A stretch of 64,000 nucleotides of DNA from Planktotalea sp. (GCF_018607995.1 NZ_JABBAL010000030.1:124001-188000), one strand, 5' to 3'; counted from the stretch's first letter, positions 45,166 to 54,273 are shown. Translations and numbers: made by a program. The notes: a model not told the origin generated them from the letters alone.

Positions 45166-46151
45166 TCAGGTAGTGTGATCCCACTCACGCTGACCGGATT
45201 ACAGAGCACGAACGCGCAGCCATCACCGGGCGCCGTGACATCAACCCAGAACGGAGTTTACTGCTGGGACAGATAAGTCAGATCTGCACGCAACCGCCAT
45301 GCGTCACGCAAGAAGGGCACCATGGGCACCACTTGGCCAAGCGTCAGAAAGCTTAGAGTTGGACCATCCGCAGGCAAACGCCCTGCCCGCAAAAGTTCCG
45401 CAATCACAGAAACACCGATATGCACACCCGAGGAATGGCCGACGACCAAGACCTCATCCACATCAGAGCGTAGCGCCTCATTAATGCGGTGCACAAACTC
45501 GTCCATGCGCGTCTCAAGCTCCGGCGCGCACGCACCTTTCGTACGTGCGGAATAGGCGTAGTCATGCATGAGATAATAAGCGAAAAACTTGTTATTCTTG
45601 CGGCAAAAGAAATCAAGAATACAGTAGGCAAGTATCGATCCCATTCCCCACCCAAGTACAGTGCCAAGCATATTCGGCACAAACATCAGCACCAATTCTG
45701 CGAGACCAAAAGCAGTGATTCACGCCAACACAGCCTGCAAAACCAAGAACCCAACGGGATATAGAGCAGCAATCACTGGCCCCTTTCGCAGACGCATCAG
45801 CCGCCACAAAACCCAAGATCCGATGTAGGTCCACGCTGTGCGCAGCATGACACCATACGTCGGCAAAATCCCCATATTCATGCTGGCTTTGACCATATTG
45901 ACCCAGTAGAGCACATGGATCTCGCTCTCGACCTCTGTGTCATCAATCGCTCTGCTCAAGTGCCAGCCATAGGGACCTTTGCCCTCTTTTAGATTCAACG
46001 CGATCTCATATCCTGAAATAACGACTCGGGCAGCGCTTTCTTTGCGGTAGAGTTCGCGGTAGCGGCGCGGATGAAACGGATCATAGCCCAGAATGTAGAA
46101 AACCCGCCGCTTGCATACCGTTTTGCGCTCACCTGAATTTTACTCACTCAT
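45166..46151 (-). pseudogene. Alpha/beta-hydrolase-like membrane-associated protein, broken by in-frame stops
   Basis: One frame runs from ATG 46151 for more than 300 codons with hydrolase features: the nucleophile elbow VLVVGHSSGVHIG near residue 235, preceded by two hydrophobic segments (PVIAALYPVGFLVLQAVLA and the AELVLMFVPNMLG region). It is cut by TAA at 46140-46142 (codon 4), TGA at 45720-45722 and TAA at 45258-45260, yet the frame stays the same throughout. The match continues past the last stop (FWVDVTAPGDGCAFVLCNPV) and ends near 45166, where P450 sequence begins, so a deletion joined the two genes. Confidence 0.8.
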
Positions 46152-46210
46152 ACTGCTCAACCCTCTTGGCACAGCTTTTGTCTAGCGCACGGATTTGGCA
46201 AGTGTATGAC

Positions 46211-46963
46211 CTAGCCAATAAGACCAAGTACGGGAAATGTTTCCAATAACCAGAAGGCGAAGAGAGAGAATGCCCCTGTGATCATTGCGAACCCGACGAG
46301 GATCAAAAGCACGCCAGAGACCTTTTCGATCAGGCCCATGTGGCGTTTGAACAGGCTCATCACGCCCATCGCACGATCAATGAAGAACGCGGCCAGCAGA
46401 AACGGGATACCAAGGCCGAGTGCGTATATGCCAAGGAGGGTGGTGCCGCGCACGACGTTCGCTTCTGACGCGGCAAGTGACAGGATTGCCCCAAGTTGTG
46501 GGCCAATGCAGGGTGTCCAGCCAAATGCGAAGGCGAGACCCAGAACATATGCGCCAAACGAACTGCCACCGCGATCTCCTGCATCAAGGCGCGCTTCACG
46601 GTTCAATAATCCTATTCGGAAAATGCCCAAAAAATGCAGCCCAAAAATGATGATGACAACGCCCGCGATTTGACCGAAGAGCAATTGGTTTTGCAAGAAA
46701 AACGCACCTAATATCGAGGCTGTGAAGCCAAGCAATAAAAAGATCGTCGACAGCCCCATCACAAAGAATATCGCAGCGATCCCTGTTTGGCGGTGCGCGG
46801 CTTTTGTGCCTTGCATTTCGGGCAAGCTGATACCGCTCATGTAGGCCAGATACGGCGGCACAATGGGCAACACGCAGGGGCTGAGGAAAGACACGATGCC
46901 TGCCAAAAGGGCAACGATCATTGCAGGCGCGAGGCCGAGTGATATGAGGTCAATTTCTGCCAT
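46211..46963 (-). CDS. ccdA: Cytochrome c biogenesis protein CcdA
   Basis: This inner-membrane protein of 250 residues with six hydrophobic segments passes reducing power from the cytoplasm to periplasmic heme-ligation and thiol systems. The redox Cys pair is seen as FLSPCVLPIVPPYL near residue 30 and FGWTPCIGPQLGA near 150, both in the proline-flanked DsbD-beta pattern. It is divergent from tusA with a 73-base gap. Confidence 0.93.
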   Translation of the reverse strand: MAEIDLISLGLAPAMIVALLAGIVSFLSPCVLPIVPPYLAYMSGISLPEMQGTKAAHRQTGIAAIFFVMGLSTIFLLLGFTASILGAFFLQNQLLFGQIAGVVIIIFGLHFLGIFRIGLLNREARLDAGDRGGSSFGAYVLGLAFAFGWTPCIGPQLGAILSLAASEANVVRGTTLLGIYALGLGIPFLLAAFFIDRAMGVMSLFKRHMGLIEKVSGVLLILVGFAMITGAFSLFAFWLLETFPVLGLIG

Positions 46964-47036
46964 TTATTCACTTAGCCTGAGAGTGCGCGGAAAGAAAAGT
47001 CACAAGGACGTGGACAGGTTGAAAAATCACGCTTAG

Positions 47037-47270
47037 ATGATCGTAATGAAACACAAACTTGATGCGATTGGGCTTTTGTGTCCGCTGCCTGTTTTGAAAG
47101 CGCGCAAGCGTTTGCAGCCCTTAGCCACGGGTGATACGCTGGAGATACTCGCTGATGATCCAGCAGCGATCGTTGACGTGCCGCATTTTTGCGTAGAGGC
47201 CGGACATGAACTGGTCGAGCTGCGTGACGATGGCGCAGCGCAGATCTATGTGATCCGCAAAGGCCGTTAA
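47037..47270 (+). CDS. tusA: TusA/SirA-family sulfur carrier
   Basis: This 77-residue protein carries sulfur as persulfide in tRNA thiolation or other sulfur traffic. The CPxP motif is LLCPLPVLKARKRL near residue 14, with the active Cys 15, followed by the family pattern GDTLEILADDPAAIVDVPHFC. ATG 47037 or 47046 may be the start; neither has a clear Shine-Dalgarno. A strong bidirectional terminator follows. It cannot be told from sequence whether it acts as true TusA. Confidence 0.88.
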   Translation: MIVMKHKLDAIGLLCPLPVLKARKRLQPLATGDTLEILADDPAAIVDVPHFCVEAGHELVELRDDGAAQIYVIRKGR

Positions 47271-47278
47271 CAAACAAA

Positions 47279-47306
47279 AAACGCCGCGTTCAATGACGCG
47301 GCGTTT
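47279..47306 (-). terminator. Bidirectional terminator between rne and tusA
   Basis: AAACGCCGCG (47279-47288) pairs with CGCGGCGTTT (47297-47306), a perfect 10-bp stem around an 8-base loop. Read leftward it is followed by a T run (47281-47276), which suits rne. On the plus strand GTTTGTCTACTTTTCTTT follows and may serve tusA. Confidence 0.88.
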
Positions 47307-47328
47307 GTCTACTTTTCTTTGATCAGAG

Positions 47329-50043
47329 TTACTTACCCAGTGACCACCAACCACGCCGCTTTGGCTTGGCAGGCTCCACAGAGGCGAGCACTTCTGGTTC
47401 GCTCTTCGGCTCTGGTACAGGTGTGGGTTCTGGCGCAGGCTCAGGTGCCGCTTTAACCACAGGTTCCGGTGCAGGCGCTGGTGCGTCTTCTACAACAACT
47501 GGTGCCGCGTCGACCGCAACTTCTTCAGATTTAGCGACCTTCGGTTTGCGTACACGTGGTTTGCGCTTTGGCTTTTCCGGTACTGCTTCTGCTTCAACTG
47601 CCACTGCTGGTGCGTCACTTACGACATCTGCTTCACTCGTTTCAGCGACCGCATCCACCTCTTCGACCTTTGGCTTTGCACGACTGCGCGAACGTCTGAC
47701 ACGCTTTGGCGTCTCGCTTACTTCAGCATCTGCATTTGGCGCGTCTTCCGCTTTAGCAGGTGCTGCGTCACCGTTCGGATTACCCTCTGCAGGAGTTTCT
47801 GAGATTTCAGCCGCAACCGCGCCCTCTTCGCCCTGTTCATCCTGCTGCGCGTCAGCACCGCCAGAATTGTTTTTCTTACCACCCCGACGACGACGGCGAC
47901 GACGCTTCTTGGGCTTGTCTTCACCATCATGCTCTTGGGTTTCAACTGCAGCAGGCGCTTCGTCTTCCTCTGCTTCGCTCACATCTTCATCGACTTGATC
48001 CATGATGGATGTATCAACAGAGACGACATGCGCGGACGGCTCTGGTACAGAGCGCGTCGCAGTCTTAAACTTCTCAAGCGCAAAATCGGGGCTAACCATA
48101 AGCGGGTCACCCTCGATGCGTACGGACAAACCATACCGCAGTTCGATCTGCGCGATATGCTCGCGTTTTTGGTTCATCAAGTAGTTACAGATCGCAACCG
48201 GACAGCGCACAAGCACTTCGCGCGAACGACGGCGCACGCCCTCTTCCTCGATCTGGCGCAGGATGTTCAACGCCATGTTGCCATCAGAGCGGATCAAGCC
48301 TGTACCATGGCACGATGGGCAAGGCGCGGTCGTCGCTTCGATCATACCGGGGCGCAAACGCTGGCGCGACATTTCCATAAGGCCAAAGCCGGAAATGCGA
48401 CCGACCTGAATACGCGCGCGATCAGACTTCAACTTGTCCTTCATGCGCTTTTCAACGGCTGCGTTGTTCTTACGCTCGTCCATGTCGATGAAGTCGATAA
48501 CGATCAAGCCCGCAAGATCACGCAGACGCAATTGCCGCGCCACTTCTTCGGCCGCTTCAAGGTTGGTCTTGGTCGCTGTGTCCTCGATGGAGCCTTCTTT
48601 GGTCGCACGCCCAGAGTTCACGTCAACCGCAACCAGAGCTTCGGTGGTGTCGATCACGATATAACCGCCAGATTTCAACTGTACGGTAGGATTAAACATG
48701 CCCGACAGATAGCTTTCCACCTGATAACGCGCGAGCAACGGCATTGGCTCTGTATATAGCTTCACGTTTTTCGCGTGCGAAGGCATAATCATCTTCATGA
48801 AGTCTTTCGCCGTGCGATATCCGCGCTCGCCCTCAACAAACACTTCATCGATGTCGCGATTGTAAAGATCGCGGATCGAACGTTTGATCAGATCGCCTTC
48901 CTCATAAATCTTCGCGGGGGCGATGGATTTGAGAGTCAGTTCGCGAATTTGCTCCCAGAGGCGTTGTAGGTATTCATAGTCGCGTTTGATCTCGGTCTTG
49001 GTGCGTTTGGCACCAGCGGTGCGTACGATCAACCCAGCGCCCTGAGGTACTTCAATTTCGTTCGCGATCTCTCTGATTTTCTTACGATCTACGGCATTGG
49101 TGATCTTACGAGAGATGCCGCCACCACGTGCTGTGTTTGGCATAAGAACGCAGTAACGACCTGCCAAAGACAGGTAGGTCGTTAGCGCCGCGCCTTTGTT
49201 GCCGCGCTCTTCTTTAACAACTTGCACCAAAAGAATTTGGCGAACTTTTACGACTTCTTGAATCTTGTAACGACGTGGACGCGCCTTGCGCGTGGGACGA
49301 ATGTCCTCAACGTCATCATCATCCGCAACAGATTCAATGTTTTCATCACGCTGAGCCGCCTTCTTGGCTTTACGCGCGTGATCGTCCTCGACCTCATCAT
49401 CATCTGTTTCAGCAGCGGCCACTTCTTCCGCTGGCAATTCCGCGTCAGCGTCTATCTCTTGTGTAATTTCCTCGACTGCTTCATCCGCAACAGATGTTTC
49501 GACGGGCGTCTCTGCAACCGTATCTATTGGGGATGATCCCTTTGGCACGGCCTCTACCGCTTCCGCAGCCTCGTCGCCCAGATCAATTGTTTCCATGCCA
49601 GCGATATCACCAGACGTAGTGTCTTCCAACGTTTCTACCGCTTTGCTGACAACCGCATCATCACTTGATGCCTCAGCGGCTTTCGCGGAGGAGCGGCGAC
49701 GACGGCGCGGCTTGGGGTTGTCCTGCTCTTCGTCACGCTGACGCTGGCTTTCAGTATAGGCGCGCTCTTCCTCCATCAGGGCCTCACGGTCCGCAACGGG
49801 GATCTGATAGTAATCAGGATGGATCTCAGAAAACGCAAGGAAACCGTGACGATTCCCACCATAATCTACGAAAGCCGCCTGAAGCGACGGCTCAACCCGT
49901 GTTACTTTTGCAAGATAGATGTTGCCAGCAAGCTGGCGTTTGTTTTCGGATTCAAAGTCAAATTCCTCAACCTTGTTTCCGTCGACCACAACAACGCGGG
50001 TTTCTTCCGCGTGGGTGGCATCGATAAGCATTTTCTTAGCCAT
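47329..50043 (-). CDS. rne: Ribonuclease E/G
   Basis: This is the main endoribonuclease and degradosome scaffold, 904 residues. The S1 domain starts near residue 40 (IYLAKVTRVEPSLQAAFVDYG) and is split by a long acidic insertion (about 95-250, rich in Glu, Asp, Ala) before it resumes at RYKIQEVVKVRQILLVQVV. The catalytic Asp residues are in VDVNSGRAT near 469 and IVIDFIDMDE near 514; the Zn-link is CPSCHGTG near 574. The tail after about 660 is disordered and Arg/Glu/Pro-rich (KKRRRRRRRGG), ending PKRRGWWSLGK. The insertion and tail are typical of alphaproteobacteria. Confidence 0.96.
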   Translation of the reverse strand: MAKKMLIDATHAEETRVVVVDGNKVEEFDFESENKRQLAGNIYLAKVTRVEPSLQAAFVDYGGNRHGFLAFSEIHPDYYQIPVADREALMEEERAYTESQRQRDEEQDNPKPRRRRRSSAKAAEASSDDAVVSKAVETLEDTTSGDIAGMETIDLGDEAAEAVEAVPKGSSPIDTVAETPVETSVADEAVEEITQEIDADAELPAEEVAAAETDDDEVEDDHARKAKKAAQRDENIESVADDDDVEDIRPTRKARPRRYKIQEVVKVRQILLVQVVKEERGNKGAALTTYLSLAGRYCVLMPNTARGGGISRKITNAVDRKKIREIANEIEVPQGAGLIVRTAGAKRTKTEIKRDYEYLQRLWEQIRELTLKSIAPAKIYEEGDLIKRSIRDLYNRDIDEVFVEGERGYRTAKDFMKMIMPSHAKNVKLYTEPMPLLARYQVESYLSGMFNPTVQLKSGGYIVIDTTEALVAVDVNSGRATKEGSIEDTATKTNLEAAEEVARQLRLRDLAGLIVIDFIDMDERKNNAAVEKRMKDKLKSDRARIQVGRISGFGLMEMSRQRLRPGMIEATTAPCPSCHGTGLIRSDGNMALNILRQIEEEGVRRRSREVLVRCPVAICNYLMNQKREHIAQIELRYGLSVRIEGDPLMVSPDFALEKFKTATRSVPEPSAHVVSVDTSIMDQVDEDVSEAEEDEAPAAVETQEHDGEDKPKKRRRRRRRGGKKNNSGGADAQQDEQGEEGAVAAEISETPAEGNPNGDAAPAKAEDAPNADAEVSETPKRVRRSRSRAKPKVEEVDAVAETSEADVVSDAPAVAVEAEAVPEKPKRKPRVRKPKVAKSEEVAVDAAPVVVEDAPAPAPEPVVKAAPEPAPEPTPVPEPKSEPEVLASVEPAKPKRRGWWSLGK

Positions 50044-50506
50044 GATATCCGATTGCGCCCAACACAGCTGACATTGGCCCTATCAAATGCATGATCTGGC
50101 GGTCCATTTGTACACTGTGTGGGACGTCTATTTGTGGCGATAGTGCGCGCACGGCGGCAGAGCCCTTGCGGGGCTCCTGCTCTCGAACTCGTAACCTGCG
50201 CACGCTTCATCGCGTTTCTTCTCCGACACGTCACATCGTTGCCAATGGCGTGCCTGCTAAAATGCCGCTCTTCAAATCAAAGAAACGGCGCGTCGTAAGG
50301 TCGTTTGATATCTATTTGAACCAGATCATCAAAAGACCGTATCGGTCTGCGTCCAGTCGACTTTGCTTCATGCAAAGTGGGACGCAGCGGAACTCCCCGG
50401 GCCATGTTTGCGAGGCAACCACGGACCGTAAACTCTACATAGGGTCTAAGCAGGTCACTCTGCAATGGGTAAAAGCGTGCAAATTGCGCTATCCACTAAG
50501 GAAGCT
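50044..50506 (-). other. Non-coding region upstream of rne (probable long structured leader and promoter)
   Basis: These 463 bases hold no convincing gene. On the rne side a stem GCAGAGCCC (50157-50165) pairs with GGGCT-c-CTGC (50171-50180) around TTGCG, a 9-bp stem with one bulge, about 115 bases before the rne start. Further GC-rich repeats (GTGCGCGCAC near 50144, GCGCACGC near 50200) could add to the fold. Long 5' leaders that let RNase E control its own mRNA are known for rne in other bacteria. The promoter probably lies in 50200-50450. Confidence 0.4.
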
Positions 50507-50731
50507 ATGATCGTGAGATACCTCACAAACGTCCCAATTCCGGAAAACCACAGCCCACAACCCCTGCCAAGCCTAATTCTATAAACTTGCAATCGACATG
50601 AAAGGATACCCAATGGCCTTCTTAGCCACCTCCCCGAACCGCCAACAAAAACCATCCAAACCGCACCTCCAGCCAAACCTAGAGAAAAACCGGAAAAACC
50701 TGTTCTATTTACGGATTTTGCAAGTATCTGA
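50507..50731 (+). pseudogene. Unidentified small Pro-rich gene, interrupted by a stop
   Basis: ATG 50507 follows a good AAGGAAG site and opens MIVRYLTNVPIPENHSPQPL. TAA at 50582-50584 (codon 26) stops it, but the same frame goes on for 48 codons with a coding-like Pro/Lys-rich stretch (LPEPPTKTIQTAPPAKPREK) and ends KPVLFTDFASI at TGA 50731. I do not recognise the family. It lies 28 bases before the TfoX-C-domain gene on the same strand and shares its decayed state. Confidence 0.45.
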
Positions 50732-50759
50732 CCTACCGTCCATGTGATGAACAAGAGAC

Positions 50760-51100
50760 ATGACAGATCCCATATCCAGCATTCCCAATCTCGGGCCAGC
50801 AAGTGACATCAGCTTTGCAAAAGCAGGTTTAACAAGCGCAAAACAGATCCGCGACTTAGGCGCTGAATCCTGCTATGCCAGACACATTCGCGCAGAAACC
50901 AAACCTCGTTTGATCAGTTTTTACGCGCTCGCAATGGGCCTGCAAGGGCGTCCATGAAATGATTGCCAAGGCGCTGAAAAAGCCGCGTTGCGCGTGACCT
51001 TCGACCTACTTAAAGACGCAGTCAAAGTACAAAAGAAAAAGGCTGTTCCGATCTTGAAATAGCCCTAGATGCGATTGGCGTCATTAAAAAAGCACGCTAA
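50760..51100 (+). pseudogene. TfoX C-terminal-domain protein, interrupted
   Basis: The frame starts TDPISSIPNLGPASDISFAK and follows the TfoX_C family through AKQIRDLGAESCYARHI and LISFYALAMGLQGRP. The next codon, where the family has Trp of a PWNDC motif, is TGA (50955-50957). After it the frame resumes NDCQGAEKAALRVTFDLLKD, and near 51045-51055 a frameshift is needed to reach SDLEIALDAIGVIKKAR before TAA 51100. Two lesions make it inactive. The domain is a small helix-hairpin-type fold of unclear role outside competence control. Confidence 0.75.
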
Positions 51101-51136
51101 CGCCCATCGTCCGATTTCCACAAACATCCCGAGGGT

Positions 51137-51155
51137 GTGGGGGTCTGGCCCCCAC
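51137..51155 (-). terminator. GC-rich hairpin just past ndk
   Basis: GTGGGGG (51137-51143) and CCCCCAC (51149-51155) form a perfect 7-bp stem with a 5-base loop, 18 bases beyond the ndk stop. There is no T run on either strand, so it may act as an mRNA 3' stabiliser or a Rho-linked end, or be a dispersed repeat. Confidence 0.35.
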
Positions 51156-51172
51156 GTTGTCCCCGACAATTA

Positions 51173-51595
51173 TTAGCCTACCAATTCAAGGCCAGAGAAG
51201 AAGAACGCTATTTCTTCTGCCGCTGTCTCAGGCGCGTCGGAACCGTGTACAGAGTTTTCACCAACTGACTCCGCGAACTCAGCGCGGATTGTTCCCGCTG
51301 CAGCGTCCACAGGGTTTGTTGCACCCATAACTTCGCGGTTCTTCGCGATTGCGCCTTCGCCTTCCAGAACTTGCACAACGACAGGCTCGGAGATCATGAA
51401 ATCGCAAAGTTCTCCAAAAAACGGACGCTCAGAGTGTACGCCGTAAAACGATTGCGCTTGTGCAAGCGTCATTTGGATGCGCTTGGATGCGACAACGCGC
51501 AGACCTGCGTCTTCGAATTTAGCAACGATTTTGCCTGTGAGGTTCCGGCGTGTTGCATCAGGCTTGATGATCGAAAATGTGCGTTCCAGAGCCAT
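51173..51595 (-). CDS. ndk: Nucleoside diphosphate kinase
   Basis: This cytoplasmic enzyme balances NTP and dNTP pools by phosphate transfer. It has 140 residues. The start [19 protein letters not shown], the central [19 protein letters not shown] and the active-site His in [16 protein letters not shown] near residue 117 are all intact. A good RBS (GGAAG) is upstream. The divergent ABC-F gene is 162 bases away. Confidence 0.97.
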   Translation of the reverse strand: MALERTFSIIKPDATRRNLTGKIVAKFEDAGLRVVASKRIQMTLAQAQSFYGVHSERPFFGELCDFMISEPVVVQVLEGEGAIAKNREVMGATNPVDAAAGTIRAEFAESVGENSVHGSDAPETAAEEIAFFFSGLELVG

Positions 51596-51757
51596 GAGAG
51601 ACTTCCTTTATTTAAACGGTGCATCGCCCCATGCGATAAGCACCTCGTAATTTCTGTCGCGCGCTTAGCATGGGGGTCTCAAGTTGAAAAGCCGCGATAT
51701 GAAACATGCGCAATATCACCGCTAGCGCTGCGCCATTGCCTCTGTTAGAGGCTCGCC

Positions 51758-53620
51758 ATGCTTAAGATATCTGACATCACATATTCCGTCGCGGGCCGCA
51801 CTTTGGTCGAAAACGCATCCGTCACTATTCCAACAGGCCATAAGGTTGGCCTCGTGGGGCGCAATGGCTCAGGCAAAACGACTTTGTTCAAGATCATTCG
51901 CAAAGAAATGGTGCTTGATACGGGCAACGTCAGCATGCCGCAGGGTTGGAAAATTGGTGGTGTCAGCCAAGAAGTGCCAGGCAACGAAGTGTCCCTTATC
52001 GACACCGTCCTGCGCGCAGATACAGAGCGCGAAGAGCTTTTAACAGAAGTGGAAACCGCCACTGATCCAAGCCGCATTTCTGAAATCCAAACCCGCCTGA
52101 CGGATATCGATGCATGGTCCGCAGAAGCACGCGCCGCGACAATCCTAAGGGGTCTCGGCTTTACACATGATGAGCAGCTGCAACCCTGTTCTGCTTTTTC
52201 TGGTGGCTGGAGGATGCGCGTGGCGTTAGCGGCGGTTCTATTCTCCCAACCTGACCTGCTGCTGCTAGACGAGCCAACCAACTACCTCGACCTTGAAGGT
52301 GCGCTTTGGCTTGAGGCGTACCTTGTTAAGTACCCACATACTGTCTTGATCGTCAGCCACGACCGTGAGCTGTTAAATCGGTCTGTTGGTGGCATTCTGC
52401 ATCTCGAAGACAAGGGCCTGATCTACTACACAGGCACCTACGACATGTTCGCCAAACAGCGCGCACAAAGGCGTGCGTTGCTGGCATCTTCTGCGAAGAA
52501 GCAAAAGGCAAAACGCGAACATTTACAAGCATTTGTGGACCGATTTAAAGCCAAAGCTTCAAAAGCAAAGCAAGCGCAATCGCGTGTCAAAGCGCTGGAG
52601 AAAATGGAAACCATTCGTGCGCCCGAAGATGTCGCGCGCACTGTATTTACCTTCCCCAAACCCGAAGAGCTGTCGCCGCCGATTATCGCGACTGAAAAGG
52701 CCTCTGTCGGCTACGGCAAAACAATCATTCTGCGCGACCTCAATCTGCGGATTGATCAAGACGACCGCATCGCGCTGCTTGGTCGAAATGGTGAGGGCAA
52801 ATCGACCCTTTCCAAAATGCTCTCAGATCGCCTCAAGATCGCAAGTGGCTCTATGGTGACCTCTAATAAGCTGCGCATCGGCTTCTTTGCACAGCATCAA
52901 GTAGATGAACTATACGTCGACGAAACCCCGCTAGAGCACCTCTTGCGCGAGCGTCCTACGGAAGGCCAAGCAAAATTACGCGCGCGGCTTGCAGGCTTTG
53001 GCCTTGGCGCAGATCAGGCCGACACGGCTGTTGGTCGCCTGTCGGGTGGTCAAAAGGCGCGTTTGTCGCTGCTGCTCGCCACGCTCCCTGCTCCTCATTT
53101 GCTGATTTTGGACGAGCCGACCAACCACCTTGATATCGAGTCCCGCGAAGCGCTTGTTGACGCTTTGACCGCATATAACGGCGCTGTCATTCTAGTCAGC
53201 CATGATATGCATCTGCTGTCGATGGTCGCCGATCGGTTGTGGCTCGTGAAGGACGGGCACGTATCGGTCTATGAAGAAGACCTGCAAGCCTACCGCAAGA
53301 TGCTTTTGAGCAATGACAAGCCCGCTAAACAGGCCAAAGGCGCGAAGCAATACGAAAAACCAAAGGCGAAGCGTCCCTCCCAAGATCAGATGAAAGCGCT
53401 GCGCACCGATGTACGTAAATGCGAAGAACGCATGACCAAGATCGACGATATGCGTGATAAACTAGCGAAAAAACTTGCTGATCCAGTCCTTTACGAAGAT
53501 GCACGCAAGGGTGAGTTGGAGACATGGAACAAGAAATACGCGGAAGTCATGGAAGCTCATGGCCGCGCAGAAGCCATGTGGATGGCCGCGCTTGAGAAAC
53601 TGGATGCTGAGGAAAATTAA
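51758..53620 (+). CDS. ABC-F family ATPase (translation-factor type)
   Basis: This soluble protein of 620 residues has two ABC ATPase domains and no membrane segment. Domain 1 has Walker A VGRNGSGKTTLF near residue 33, signature SGGWRMRVA and Walker B LLLLDEPTNYLDLE near 170. Domain 2 has LLGRNGEGKST near 340, LSGGQKARLS and LLILDEPTNHLDIE near 450. A Lys-rich linker (about 235-295) and a C-terminal coiled coil (about 540-615) make it Uup- or YheS-like. ABC-F proteins act on the ribosome. The stop overlaps the marC start. Confidence 0.92.
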   Translation: MLKISDITYSVAGRTLVENASVTIPTGHKVGLVGRNGSGKTTLFKIIRKEMVLDTGNVSMPQGWKIGGVSQEVPGNEVSLIDTVLRADTEREELLTEVETATDPSRISEIQTRLTDIDAWSAEARAATILRGLGFTHDEQLQPCSAFSGGWRMRVALAAVLFSQPDLLLLDEPTNYLDLEGALWLEAYLVKYPHTVLIVSHDRELLNRSVGGILHLEDKGLIYYTGTYDMFAKQRAQRRALLASSAKKQKAKREHLQAFVDRFKAKASKAKQAQSRVKALEKMETIRAPEDVARTVFTFPKPEELSPPIIATEKASVGYGKTIILRDLNLRIDQDDRIALLGRNGEGKSTLSKMLSDRLKIASGSMVTSNKLRIGFFAQHQVDELYVDETPLEHLLRERPTEGQAKLRARLAGFGLGADQADTAVGRLSGGQKARLSLLLATLPAPHLLILDEPTNHLDIESREALVDALTAYNGAVILVSHDMHLLSMVADRLWLVKDGHVSVYEEDLQAYRKMLLSNDKPAKQAKGAKQYEKPKAKRPSQDQMKALRTDVRKCEERMTKIDDMRDKLAKKLADPVLYEDARKGELETWNKKYAEVMEAHGRAEAMWMAALEKLDAEEN

Positions 53621-54255
53621 TGATCGATACCGCGTTTTTCATAACCTCTTTTGTGACGCTATTTGTCATTATCGATCCTATAGGCCTGACGCCTTTATTT
53701 GTCGCTCTGACCCAAGGAATGAGCGTCAAACAAAGGCGCGCCATTGCGATCCGCGCAACACTGATCTCAGCGGGAATATTAGCGCTTTTCGCCATTTTTG
53801 GCGAGGCTTTGTTGGGCTCTATCGGGATTTCTATGGCGGCGTTCAAGATTGCAGGCGGCATTTTGTTGCTGCTTACAGCGCTTGATATGTTGTTCCAACG
53901 GCGTGCGAAACGGCGTGAAGATACAGCAGAGGAAGACGAAGACCTTGATGATCCGTCGGTCTTCCCGCTGGCCATTCCCTTAATTGCAGGCCCCGGATCA
54001 ATAGCAACGGTGATCCTACTAGCAGGCGCACACCCCGGTTTAAGCGGCCTTGGCCTGTCACTGGCTGTCATGGTTTTGGTCTTGCTCCTCACCTTAATTT
54101 TCTTTGAAGCCGCGACACCGCTGGAGCGGCAGCTTGGCAAAACAGGAATCAACGTCGTTTCGCGCTTGTTGGGCATGCTTTTGGCGGCTTTGGCTGTGCA
54201 ATTCATGCTAAATGGCTTGCAAGATTTTGGCCTGCTCGGGATAGAGCCTACATAG
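53620..54255 (+). CDS. MarC-family integral membrane protein
   Basis: This 211-residue membrane protein has six hydrophobic segments. The start FVTLFVIIDPIGLTPLFVALTQG and the repeat FPLAIPLIAGPGSIATVILL near residue 112 are family marks. The original link to multiple antibiotic resistance was not upheld, and the function is unknown; a transporter role is presumed from the fold. TAATG joins it to the ABC-F gene. A charged loop (RRAKRREDTAEEDEDLDD) lies between helices 3 and 4. Confidence 0.9.
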   Translation: MIDTAFFITSFVTLFVIIDPIGLTPLFVALTQGMSVKQRRAIAIRATLISAGILALFAIFGEALLGSIGISMAAFKIAGGILLLLTALDMLFQRRAKRREDTAEEDEDLDDPSVFPLAIPLIAGPGSIATVILLAGAHPGLSGLGLSLAVMVLVLLLTLIFFEAATPLERQLGKTGINVVSRLLGMLLAALAVQFMLNGLQDFGLLGIEPT

Positions 54256-54273
54256 AATAAAAGGAGATCCGTG

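Noticed and set aside
47366-47998. A 210-codon plus-strand frame opposite the rne tail
   Set aside because: It is a Ser/Thr/Ala low-complexity shadow of the repetitive rne C-terminal coding sequence.
50277-50465. A 62-codon minus-strand frame in the rne upstream region
   Set aside because: It shows no recognisable motif, no good start site, and lies in the expected rne leader/promoter.
50455-50802. A 115-codon minus-strand frame opposite the Pro-rich gene
   Set aside because: It is antisense to two plus-strand coding-like frames with better start signals, and its Trp/Gly-rich product looks like a shadow frame.
45258-50957. Reading TGA or TAA as a sense codon (recoding) in the interrupted genes
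   Set aside because: Normal genes in the window end at TGA, TAA and TAG, the interrupted genes also carry frameshifts or deletions, and no SECIS-like or pyrrolysine context is seen.
14791-51696. A 16-base identical repeat AAGTTGAAAAGCCGCG at 14791-14806 and 51681-51696
   Set aside because: One shared 16-mer is about what chance allows in 64 kb. One copy lies at the 3' end of trkH and the other before the ABC-F gene, with no common context.
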